Assembly: GCF_000524195.1 (NCBI RefSeq)
Contig: NW_020170536.1
Location: forward strand, 60,630 to 124,629
Direction of reading: 5' to 3'
Length of the DNA: 64,000 nt
Source of the DNA: Echinococcus granulosus
Lineage: Eukaryota; Platyhelminthes; Cestoda; Cyclophyllidea; Taeniidae
This document shows positions 34,117 to 46,900 of the stretch, piece after piece. Within the stretch, counting starts at the first letter, position 1. Every line of letters starts with the position of its first letter. The position numbers and the translations under genes are program-made. The notes below the pieces were generated by a model, which saw only the letters and a program-made list of their open reading frames with translations, did not search any database and was not told the DNA's origin.

Positions 34117-37100
34117 GCAGTGTAGCGAGATCTTTTTCGATTGTGAACGTGTTTCTTAGGGCTTGAGTTCGGATGGTTTCCCACTGATAATGTATAAATG
34201 CAAAATAGTTTATAGAAGTTGAATTCAGGAAGTGTGCATTTACAAACTTTTACATACTTGTATATTACGCAACCAAAATACGCAGTTGCTACTAGCAAGC
34301 CTTTCTAGCTTTTCAGTAAGTTACTTAAGAGCTGTAAAGCAGCCGTCATCTTGTGCAATAGATAATCAAAGACTGCTCATATATTTTTTTCGTTAAGAGC
34401 TGAATATAATGCTGAATGCTTGCCTAGTTTGCACAGCCATGACTGAGTCTTGAAGAATGAGAAAAATGTTGCATTTCCTCAGCATTGCGTGTCACCATCG
34501 CTTTAGTTGCAAATTCATACTGTATCATAGGCTCATTGTCTTACGCATTCAATTCCTAACTGTTGACTTAAATATTAAATTCCCCGAAAACTTATCCAAA
34601 TGATTGTACATACCAACCTATTGTTTGGTACATTCAGGTAGGTTTGCTGTGTTTCTTCTTTTTCCAGCGCCACTACATTTCTTCCCGAAAAGACGGGGCC
34701 GAAATGCTCAACCAATTTGAGGGATCGCCAAATAATATGAAGTAAGTTTGTCTTGATCAAATTAATTCGATTCAAAATATCATGAAAATGCTGAACCTTC
34801 GTCGATGCAGTCCTTTTTAACGCCATGCGTTGGAGTAAAGCGTGGATTAGGTCGTTGGCGCAATTGTGTGTAATAGTTTTCTCAGGGCTAGTCAGGGTCT
34901 TCTGACGAGAGATGTGTCATTCTGCGTAGTTTTGTTTGTGTATTTCTCACCTTCATGTGCCATGACTCGGATGCTCATTAGTGGTGAGTGGTATTGGTAT
35001 CCCCCGTGTCACCGCAGGCAGGTGCTTTGACAAGCGTGGGCGCGCACGCACGCCACGTAGACCCCATCAACATCATCAAGGCGGCTCGCTCGCTTGCTGC
35101 ATGTGTCAGTGCCGCCTTCTCATACAAAGATGCTTTCTGTGGTGGTTTTTTTCTAGTCTAGCCACCTTGATAAGTTAACCCCCCTGATAAGCCTGGTGAA
35201 CGCTTACTCAAGCACGCGGTTCTGCACTAGGCTCCCCAGTGCAGCACTGGACATGAACACACGCTTGACTGCCAACTGTCTCACCTGGAACATTAGTGAA
35301 TGAATGATTGCATGCAAAAGTGATAATTCAAGTTCGGACTTCTGACAGAAATCATGGTTAATCAAATCGAGCAACTTTTTAAAGCTGGCTGCGCAACATT
35401 AATTCTTATCATTCCACTGCTGCTTGGTCCCATTGACCGACCAAATGAATCCAAAATTAATGACTAGCTCAGGAACTTCATCAAGAACTTTTTTTGCAGA
35501 ATGTTCAATTTCCCCCGACCCATTCCCTCGGCCGTTTGCTGTGCCTTTACTTGTACGCCTGCATTGCCTACCGGAGTACTAGTACTGCACTGCACTGCAG
35601 AAAAAAAAATAAACTTTTATTGTATAATATACATCGCAGGTACATTGCGTACTATCATTACCGCCCACCTCTTATTTAATAAATCTGCATTTTGACTCAA
35701 TAACAAAACAAGAGTACTCTGCTTATTTCATGGAGGATAGGAAATGCACAAGTAACTGATTTGGGAAAACTCATTTCGATCTGATGAAGGACCACCTCTG
35801 TTAATTACAGGTGGTCACGTCACTTCACCAAAATCCAGATTTGTGATAATGGAAAATAAAGACCGTAACTTATCAACCTCGAGAATGCATTTTTGATAAT
35901 GAAATTAATGGCTTAGTAAAGATTTGTTGTAAAGCCGCTAAGTCTCTGATTTGGATTCACCTTTGGTTAGTAAAATATTGTTCCTGGAAGTGTAGTATAA
36001 TTGTGGAATCCACAGGTGCTCCTAATGGCCTCCGGTTTGAGGCTTATAAAGGCTGACTCGTCCACCTCATTACTGCGGTTTGTTTGAGGCAAAGGATTTG
36101 TAAAATCGCATTAATTATACACAAATTGAATTGCGAATCGCAACCCAATTCAAGTATGTGACACTGCGTTGGGTATCGTATTTTGGCCATTCGATGATCT
36201 GGATTTTTAGGGTGAATTCTAAGGCGTGTGACTCGGATTCCCAGACCAAGAGGAATTACATTCTGAGCTTTCAGATCATAAGGGATGGCTGCCAGTTCAA
36301 ACCAGCTTAAAGAAACCTTGTGCCTGCTCAAGCATGCTATCCACTAAATAATTCCATGCCCTCAAAAAAGGAGCAACAATAGCAGACTCCCTCTTCCGAT
36401 GTGACTATTTTAATAAAGTGATTGCCATGCAAACGTCAAACTGCAGCAGTGGTGAAACTTTTTCATATTACCGCATCTTCATTTCAAACTCGAATGTCAA
36501 CTTTGAAAATGAAGGGGCTAGATTGTCTGAGCACTAATAAGATGTAGCGAAGCACCTAAGGGGTTTATTACCAATACTGAGACTTAAACAAACAAATGAA
36601 GCCTTGTAAATGTAAGAAAATCGCATTAAAACCATACTGGCGAAGAAGATAATTTGTAGCTACCATTTAAACGCATCTTGGAAATTACTGCCTTAATCTC
36701 TACACTATTTTTGAATGATATATCACTAAGGCCTACTTAAGGAAGGAATGGTCACGTGCTCTAACCGCAAGTAATTCGTGGATCTGATGCCCACGCCCGT
36801 AAAGTGCCCCGCGCCATCTTCAACCAAGTCATTATTGTCCGACGTGAAGCTTGTTAGTCCGTCTTTAAGACGGATTGTAGGGAGCACACCTTAGTTTATG
36901 GCTTTGTCATTCAAAGGCAGTGCTTACGTGATTAATGGTAATAGAGGGTTTTATAAACGAATTAGCTTTAGTGCCACCACACATGAATATACAGGGACCT
37001 GACTAATGATTAGTACTGTGTAGACAGACTAATTCCACAAGCCGAAGATAAAAATTTTAATTATGACTTATTCTGAATACAAATAAAGTGCCCTTAATTG

Positions 37101-37955
37101 TGGGTAGGCGTACACCTTCATAAGTAAGGAGTTAAAAGCATATCACATTTATTGGGAAAGTCTCAATTCGAAATCCTTATGCTACAGTGGAACCATGTAA
37201 GACAAGCATGAAATGTAGTCAGATTGTCCCAGCTTGCATAATATGGTGAAACTATTAGTCAGAAATATGGAAAATTGCACACATACTGCCCTCCAAATCT
37301 TTATTGAGGTCGTAGGATGTCACAACAGTAATCCTGAATGCATATCAACATCATAAAGAAGGCTCAGACGGACATGTTGCTTGTCAAGATCACAATCAGC
37401 GGAGTCCTAGACTTTTGCGTAATAAGCTGCAGAACTAGACGAACCTTTAGGGCATTGCATACCTACTGTAATACTTTAAATGTTTGCCCGATTCTCGGTT
37501 TTGGTAATGGGGACACTTGAAGGTCTCCCTAATAGTACTTTGCCCATGTCGGCAGCCCTAATCTCTACTTTGCATCAACAACACGTGTTTGGCTTGAGTA
37601 TTGCACCCTTCTTCGTCTACCAGGAAGTCTTCGGGTCCTACGAAACCCATGTAATCTTAAGGTAAAATTTTACCTCGAAACATGTCAACAAAAGCAAAGT
37701 TTTCTTTAATTTAGTAAAAAATTATTTTGATTGTCTTTTATGAATGTTGGAGGTGGTGTCTTGCACAATTAGGTATCTCTATCATACGAAGTTATGACCT
37801 TGAGTTTGTTTAACCCAGTCAGCAAGAATTATTCTCCAAGACGTGCATTTAAGAATAAGGTCAGAGGGACCAGTGGACCACGCTAAAAAAGATGCCGCCT
37901 AGTGTGTCCGGAATACGAGAAGTATTTTAAATATTTTATTTTTTTACATCTTTAG
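34117..37955. other. Intergenic region between the FERM gene and the myosin gene
   Basis: No recognisable coding exon. Contents I can point to: a candidate poly(A) signal AATAAA at about 35608, a GC-richer patch at 34980-35300 that includes an alternating GCGCGCACGCACGCC run near 35039, and a 62-codon ORF at 37480-37665 that ends at a donor-like AAG|gtaaaa but whose phase does not fit the first myosin exon. Any myosin promoter or non-coding 5' exon should lie here. Confidence 0.5.
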
Positions 37956-40900
37956 GGTGTTCGCATCCTCTTTGATCTAGGTTACATGAAAGATTTGATG
38001 GGCGAAGTGTGCTCCATTAGGCAAGATGGAACACAAGTTCGCAGTACAATTGATGGCGAAGTAAACTTGGTTCAGTCAAAACTCCGATTTTTAGGTTAAA
38101 ATCCTTAACCTTAAAAATCTACGACGAGTCCGTGTTATTGGTCCGGTGGAAGTGGATAGTGTTGACAATATGGTGAACTTGAGGTAAAATAATATTTTAA
38201 TAATGTTTCAGGAACCTTTCGCAAATGACCATTCTAGACAACCTAAAAGTTCGGTATAACAAAAAAAATATCTACGTAAGTTTTTTGTTCCCGTAATTCT
38301 TGCAGACTTACATTGGTAACATCTTGGTCACCGTTAACCCCTATGTTGATCTCCTTATCGACGGTCTTGACGTAATGGCGACATATAGAAATCAACCAAT
38401 AGCTTCAATGCCGCCGCACGTTTACGGACTTGCTGAAGGAATGTATCAAAACCTATTGCATGATGGTGTTGATCAAGTCGTAATCATTAGGTAATTCTGA
38501 TACTCAAACAAAATATAATACTTTTATTATAGTGGTGAGTCTGGTGCAGGTAAGACGGAAGCATTTAAAAGAATTTTACGTCATCTTGCGGCCTCCAGTG
38601 AGGGAGATCAGATTACATGGGGTTCTGCTGCTCAGGGAGTGCTAGAAAGTACTCCACTTCTCGAAAGCTTTGGTAATGCCACTACTTTGAGAAATGACAA
38701 TTCATCTCGCTTTGGCAAGTTCGTAGAGGTTTTCTTTACTGGGTACGTAATACAGTGCAACGTTGCTTATCCCCACTTCTAAAGCTTTACTACTGTTTAT
38801 AATTTTACCAATTTTTAGTCCATCTATTATTGGAGCTCGAGTAACAAACTACTTGCTTGAAAAATCCCGTGTTGTACAGCAGTCTACTGGCGAAAGAAAT
38901 TACCACATTTTCTATCAATTTTTGAGCGGTCTAGACAAGGAAACAAAAAATGCTCATCACTTCACATCTGTCTCAGATTTTGCTTATCTTCAATATGTAG
39001 GTTTTTCCCATCCAAATAGGGTCTTTGCTGTATGACAAGTAAAAAAAAATTGTGACTCTCAATTTCAGGGCAAAGCTAGTAAGGTCGCTTCACGATCTGA
39101 TCCCGAGGCATTGCATGTTCTTCTAAATTGTTGGTCGAACTTACGTTTCACTGGAGAGGACATGGATTTGTGTCTTCGCATTATGTCAGGCGTACTGCAT
39201 TTGGGCAATGTTGAGTTTGGAGAGCGTGATGTATGTTTTTCCTTCTCGCACGCATTTTGACCTCTTCTCATACAACCTTATTACTTAGTGCGGGGTGCAT
39301 TGGTTTCTTCCGGCTATTCTCTAATTTGCAAACAAATCAATTCCAGCGGGGTTTTAGGAAGAATGGCGTATATTTTTAATTAAGATTTGTAGTAAGAAAG
39401 CGAATATGCACACAATTTTTAGGGTATAGTTTAATATGCCATTAGGTCAATCCCATATTATGATAGTCGTACAATTTCCTGAACTTGAACATCAAAATCT
39501 TGACCAAAAAAGGTTTTATGGGTCCAACTTATTATTACGTAATTGCGGCATTTTTTAATTTGTTGAGATCCAAAATGTCATTTTTGCTTATTTTGTGCTA
39601 CACAGTGACAAATTTTCTATTGAATATGTATTGTTTTATTTATACGACTCCTTTGGCTACCTGAGGTTCCAAAGCCCTGTTTGTCATTTCTGATGTAATG
39701 GGATGTAGTGATTTTAGTGCAAAAGGTTAACTCGACAAACATTTTTGCATTGTTTTCAGTCTATTTACAACGTTTTCATGGTGGCTTTTAGGAAGTCAGT
39801 TTTATAAAGAATCCAGAGACATTGGATCATATTGCAAGTGAATTATCCATCAATCGTCAAACACTGGCTAATGTTCTCACAACTAAAGTTACGGTGAGCA
39901 TTTGCAATGTTGCTTTGATTATAGCGGCTGAATCTTGCATGCTTTAAAGTTTCCTCATGTGAGATCTCAGTTCCCCAACTATGGTCAAGGAATCAAACTA
40001 ATTTAATACTATTAACCAGCACTTTATTAGTTTTTTTGCAATTAAGTGGTAGATGACGTCTTGTTAAAAATATCTACCCCTGGGAAATGAAATAACAGAA
40101 TCTGATGAATTAAGTGTGTGCTGAAGCATCATACTGCTTTACGATTGCAATTTTGCATTTGTAGGAGACGCGAGCCGAGGCCGTAAGAAGTCCGGTGAAT
40201 CAGCAGCAGGCAAGAGTGAATAGAGACTCCATAGCAAAGTGTCTCTATTCAAAGTACTTTGAATTACTGGTGGAGGAGCTCAACCATCGCCTTGCGCCCC
40301 CAACTGTCGGCGAGTTGGAAGCCTCACGCAGTATCTCCCTCCTGGACATATACGGTTTCGAAGTAGGCAACGTGTTTTTCCTTACATAGCCTCAACTCTT
40401 CACTTATAAAATACAAATTTACAGTAAAGCATGTGTATTTGATAATAATTTGCCTAGGATCTGGCCAATGCTACAAGGAATTAGATAAAATCTAGTTTAT
40501 TAGTGCTCACTTTTATTGCGATATTATTAATGAGTGGCTTTGCTGAAAGGATTTACTGGGAACGGTTCATGCATTCTTAGTCATTTTGTCTGTCATACTT
40601 TTATGTAGGGTCAACACAATTTTTCTTACAGCTTCTCTGTCTATGTACACAAATAAGCTTGTCGTTTTCCACCTTAGAATTTGCCATCAAACTCCCTGGA
40701 GCAACTATGTATCAACTATGCAAACGAAAATCTGCAACTTTTCTTCAATCGCTATGTTTTCGAACTCGAGCAAGCTGAATACAGCAGTGAAGGAGTCAGT
40801 TGGAGCTACATCACATTCCCCGACAACAGGGTGATTATCAACCTACTCACTGGAAAGCCCGATGGCATTTTCCACATCCTTAACGATGAAGCCTATCTCG

Positions 40901-43900
40901 GTCAGGTGCGTCTGTGTCTATGTGAAACAAATCCAAATAATGTTTCAAAAACAAACATTTTGCAACTATCATCGTTTGATCCGCATAGCTTCCGTTGAAT
41001 AGCATTGGTTTATTGTTCACAGTGATGCTAGAATGGTATTATGATCTGATCTGCACTTGCAATTAAAACGGTACACTTGATACTTGTTAAAGATCCTGTC
41101 TTTATTCGGCCCATTGAGATAAGTTTATTTCTGGATTCAACCTCTTAGTACGTTCTTTAATCGTGGAGTAGTTCAAATTGATAATTTCTGGATGAGGTGA
41201 TTCAGAAGCTTTATTCTTCCATCAGAACCTCGATAAAAAGTCAATGTCCATTAACGCTTGTGCTAACCAAGAGCTCGCGGAACCCATCAACGCTGTCTGC
41301 ATCAATTTACTGCAGCGCACCGCAGCAGTTCCTTTCCTGATTCCTTGCATTTTTACTCGTGAAGGATTAAGAAATCTGCAGAGCACAGTTTGCAAGAGAG
41401 AGTGGTCATATTACTTGCATATTATTCATATTTTCTCCCATTGTTCGGGATTGTCGATATGTTTGATTGGTTTCCCTGTTCTTCGTTTGTAAATCAAGTT
41501 ATCACGCAATATAACAACGGGCGAATACCAAGACACTGTTCTAGACTCATCCTTGTGTCTAATACATTTACAAACGCATATTTGAGTACTGGATTGTGCA
41601 AAAACTGGCATTTTGGCGCATATCCCCGCACACAAAAACGTTTGTATGATCGTCTCAATTTCACTTGTACTCTGGTGACAGGCATAAAATAGACAGCTGC
41701 GTTAAAGGTGGGAAATTTTAAGACCAAAAGTATTTCTTATTTGTTTTTGGATATTTCAAAAGAATATTCTGGCATTGTACTGCTTGCTTTGGGATAAAGT
41801 GCCAATTCTGTCAAGTATCATGTGGTGTTGGAGTCAGATGAATCAGGCTCCATGAACACTTGGTACATTGGTGCCTATGCGACAAGACAACAGTCAGGTG
41901 TGAGCCTTCATTGCTTGGTATTTAGCAAGGATTTCTACCGATCACAAAACTGTGTTTTGATATTGAATCATCCAACAAGGGGTTAATCAACAGTATTGTG
42001 AGTCAAAGTCAATAAATTGCATGCCGTAATTACCTTTACGTGGCCTCCTTATTATTCATTCCCTGCATTTAAACTATGCTTCAAGCATGATGCAGTCCTG
42101 TGGAGGTGCATCTGAGCAGCAGTGACGGAGCCTTACAGGAAGCCTGCGCTTGCCATCCACTAATTGGACTCGAGATGCGCCAAGATGAGTGGACTCGAGT
42201 ACCTCCAAATGCCACCCTTCGAACTGTTGCAGGTGGTGCACAGGCGAAAGCAGGTAGATGTGCCAAGCGCTCAAGGGCGCGCCAGCTGACAAGCGCGCAC
42301 GCGCGCACGCACGCCTATCGATTGTCACGGTGCCATCTCCTTTCGTGGTGCGCATGCGTGCGTGTGTGCGTATGCGCATGTTTGGCAGTCCTAACTCTAA
42401 ACACGGCGTTTTGATTGTTGACCCCAAGTTGCTGTGCTTAAAATAGGCCCCAAAATGTAGCATCAGATTGTCCACATCCTCGCATCGTGTATGGATCGGC
42501 AAATTCAAAAATGGAAAACAAAACCACGAAAATTTTGTTCAACCCATCAAGATATTGGCGTTTGTTTTTCACCCTTAAATACAATTACTATAACTGTCAA
42601 ATTTAAAGTGTAGGAAGTAAAAAATCAAACGCTCCTACTAGAGTTAGATTATTGTAAGTGGTGCACCTGGTCGGTATTTGTGACTGGTTGAGGAGCTCCA
42701 TTCTACAATTAGAATGCATGTTTGAGCAATTTGTCACTTTTGTTGTTTGTCCTGCCATCTTTTGGAACTTTAATATGGTTTAAGCTCGGCCAATGTCGGG
42801 CAGCCTTGACTCTGGTCACTGCTGCATAAGCCTGTTTGCAATGGGACTCAGCGCTTTAATGTAGGTTAGGTATGCAAAATTCTGACCCTGTAATAGTTCT
42901 CCGCCCCTTTCATGGGCACTTTCGTCGTGAATGACAATCCTAATTCTATTCAAAAGGTGTTGAAGAGACGACTTTGCCAGCCTCTAGACTTGGCCAATAT
43001 TCTGATGTCTGTATTTTCAGCAATGCATATGCATGCACATTACATAATTATACTTTTACTGAATCAAAGAACATTTTTTGAAAGTGTTCTGAGCGTTTCG
43101 GTGCAGTAACTACAGTACTAAATTATTTGAAAAATCATTCTTCATCCTCTTAACGAAAATGAATTCTTTGTGTGAGTCTCGCAACTTAAGTCATTCTCGG
43201 TTGCAAACAAAAAGTTGATTATGACAATTTTAAGAAAGATTTGCTTCTAAGTGATTACTGTCAATCTTTTGTGTGGATCCACAATGGAGCATGAGGAGCC
43301 ACCACTTTACTATCGTTTAACGCATCGTGGTTGCAATCAAAGGGTTTTAGCAACTGCTGGAAAATGATACAGTGGCCTAGATAATTATTTTTTTCCTTTC
43401 ATAATACTGAAGCCCCTTTGTGAAGATTCGCCACATACTTTGGTATCGATGTCTCTGTATCATACCCAGACCTAGGTGTCAGTCAATCCAACACCACAGA
43501 TGTCGAGGCTGGAAAACCACAAGTCCGTTTCTTGGATTTGATACTTTCAACAAACCAAAATGTATTACCTTTTTTGTCTCTTAAAGGGGAATGATCTGTC
43601 ATTCATTCAAAAGAGTCATGCCGCCCATCGCAACAATCCCCACTACGGTGCTCCCAAGATTGCAAGTGCCTCGGAGTTCCTCGTCATCCACTTTGCCGGC
43701 ACTATCGCCTATTCGGTGGGTTTTCCCACCTCTTCGTCCCTTTGTCTACATGGTTTTATGATATAATTCTTGGAGTAAATATGAAGCTTCAAATGGAAGA
43801 TTAATCCTAACCACCCGACCTACAAAACATCGCTATCTAGTGAATTAGGGCACGTTTGAAAGGTCACATTTTTCAGAAATTTGGGTAAATTGCATTGCTA

Positions 43901-46900
43901 GCCTTCAGCTCTTGTTTAAATGTGCCAGATGTAATAGGGAATCGAGAGTCTCACTACAGCCTGAATGTATCGCCAACTTTTATTCAATAAGAAATAGGCG
44001 CTGTGTTTTGCTCATTTTCAATTTAAACCTCAAATTTTGCAATTTTTTTAAGATACTCATTACAATGGGATCAGCTCCAAAATGTGTATCTGTCTACAAT
44101 ACATTCCAATGGATACTGAGATCCTGGAAAGACTATCTAGACTTTGCTGCTATTTGGGTTTTGCGGATATTAAAGCTCATCCTACTCACTAATAATAGCG
44201 CCTTTTTTTCAAAATCCTAATGGGCGTTTTGTACGTATTGCTTAGCTCCTGAGTTACCTCTGAGGGCCTGTATTAATCTAAATGTTTACAATTGGATGTA
44301 ATGTTGTGGCGCTAAAAACCTGAAGCTGCATAATTACGTGCAACAGTTTCTCGATTAACTTGTAATCACCGTCATGCCCTGAGCTAACGGGCCTTTTTCT
44401 GTTTTCCGACTCATCTGGGCTACAGACGGAGGGGCTGGTGGAGAAGAACCGCGACCGAATCCGCCCCGAGGCGCTGGACATGCTGTGCGACAGCAAAATC
44501 GAGGGTGTAGCTGCCATGTTTCTTCCATTAAACGCAAACCGCCGCAGTGGCGGTCCAGCCTCGCGGATTGGACGCTCACCCACCCTCCTCGACAGCTTTC
44601 ACACCTCACTCCTAGCTCTCATGGAGACTATGAAAACGTGAGTCTGCTCTCCTCAACAACATTTATTCATCCACACAAAATTTGCGCTATTGGAATTTGG
44701 ATAAGACTGAACTTGAATCAAAGCACTGTCACTCCCGAGGAAATTGCGAGCAAATTTATTCCGGTCAAGAGTTGTTTGAAAAAATTGCCTTCACTGGGAG
44801 TCGAGATGAGTTTTAGTGATTATCTTTTTTAGATGAACAGTGTAATTCACTGATCTTCCGTCTGAAAGTGTGTTTCTTAAATGACACGCTGTTTTAACCT
44901 GTTTGAAAATGAGGAAACATTTTGCACTTGACAGCTTCGGTGGCTTTCTCTCAGTGCTTTTTGCACAGGAGAATTGACACCTATCTTAAAACCATTACCA
45001 ATTATTCTGCAACCGGAATTTGGGACTAAGTGCCGCGACAGCTCTGCACAAAAATGGACACATTATTCGAATGGTAGTAGTTGGTTAATGTCTAACTCAT
45101 TTTGAATGGCATGCTAAAGTGGTCAGTATGGTTATATTTTGAATAGAATACCTACATGTTGTTGATAGTTTGACAGACTGTTCTGTTATGTTTTCAGGAA
45201 GCGTCCGTGGTTTGTTAGATGTATTAAACCGAATCCGGATAAGAAGCCAATGACCTTCGAAGATACCATGGTAATGGAGCAACTGCGCTACATCGGTATT
45301 CTTGAGACGGTGCGCATCCGAAGTTCCGGCTTCCCCGTGCGACTTCCTTACGAACAGTTTGTGCACAAGTGAGTTGTTCCACTGCCTGTGCCCATTTGGC
45401 GATTGAAAACCGCTCCTTCGGTTGACGTGTTCTCTTCGAACAAATCGTGTCTGCCTGCTAACTCTGTACCGTTGCATAGCCCCCTCTCCTCTTAATCCAC
45501 TCATTTCCATGATTTCCACATCAGTAATGTGCGTAAGTCAGGTGGTACTCCAATCTTGCCTCTTTCGAGACACCCTAGGTCCAATGAGTATGGGCACTTT
45601 GGTGAATGCTTATGAAAGTTGCATTTATAAAACGTTATTTTTGTATTGCGTTTTCCTGGTACCCGTTGGTTATCAAAGTGGTCTACAAAAATAGCCCTTG
45701 CATCCACTACATTTTCTAGTTTCCCCACTACCATAGCCAGTTGATCCGCGTATTCATGAAAATGGTGTGAGTTGATAAAGCAAATGACATTAGGGAGTTA
45801 ATATTAAAAACGAATTGCAAAAGATTTGAACAACGTGATATTAAAGTTATGATATCAAAACAGTTGACTGGTAGTATTATCAATTTTCAAGATGTTCAAC
45901 CCTGTAAACTCATAAGTTACACCCGAGTATTTAAACGTTTTACACCACCGTAATTAACTTCTTTAAAATTTCATGCATTTCGGAATATAGCTGCAATCCG
46001 AATGACATTGAATGGAGCTCGGGCTTGTAATTGTTTGTTCAACGGCCACGCTCGGGTAGCGACAGTCGATTAGGCAAAAGGCAAGCTGATCCTTAAATAG
46101 CGCTTAACTCATCTCACGAAGGAGGCTGAAGTAGTACAAGTAGGGTGGTAGGTGCTGCGAACTCTGATCCTTCCGCGTGTGTGCCAGAGCTAAAGGCACG
46201 CCCATCCCAGACAGCGTAGCTGGGACTCCAGCCCTGGCTGGTTCAACTCAAGGGAGCAGATTCGCGTTGTGCTTTGCGTTCAGGCTGACGATTGCACCAA
46301 CTTTGCCCTCGGACTTGCCAATGCCGCAGTTTGGCTATCCGACAACTGGTGGTGCACCAGTCCATCTCTTTGCGATTTATACTGCTTTCTGCGTGGAGCA
46401 ACCCCATGTAGTGTCATATGAATATTGGGTCAAATCTGTGATTTGAAAAACAAAGTAGCTACCTAAGGATGTTCATGAGGGTAAATTTATCCTCCATGTT
46501 AGATATGTATGAAATCGGGCACTTTACACCTAGCTCAAGCAGTTTTGGACTGTTCTAATCCATCGTTTACTGGGAGCGGATTGAATATATAGTAAACTTC
46601 ACAGCGATTTTTCATGTTAGTCTTCCCCTTACTTTGGTAAGGTAGCGTACAATTTTGCTTTTCTATTAAATGCAAGCAAGTGGGTTGTTGATCACGGTCT
46701 TAATCGTTTTCTGGAGTAAAGTAATTGTACTATGACTTGGCTATAGTGGCTGATAAATTATTCCTCACCTTTACAGTAAAGCTAATAAATACGAATGTAT
46801 TATTGAGTGATGTACTTTATTCTTAGCAAGAAATCAGCTTCTTCATTTCGGTTTGGCAGGTTTTGGCAGCTTGATCATGGGAGAACCGTGGATGCGTGTC

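Noticed and set aside
37480..37665. A 62-codon ORF ending at AAG|gtaaaa, considered as the first myosin exon
   Set aside because: It leaves two spare bases, and joining to 37956 would shift the frame into a stop; the sequence does not resemble a myosin N-terminus.
46150..46446. An 89-codon ORF rich in Pro/Ala/Thr in a GC-richer stretch
   Set aside because: It sits in a myosin intron, has no recognised domain or fitting splice phase, and is more likely repeat-derived non-coding DNA.
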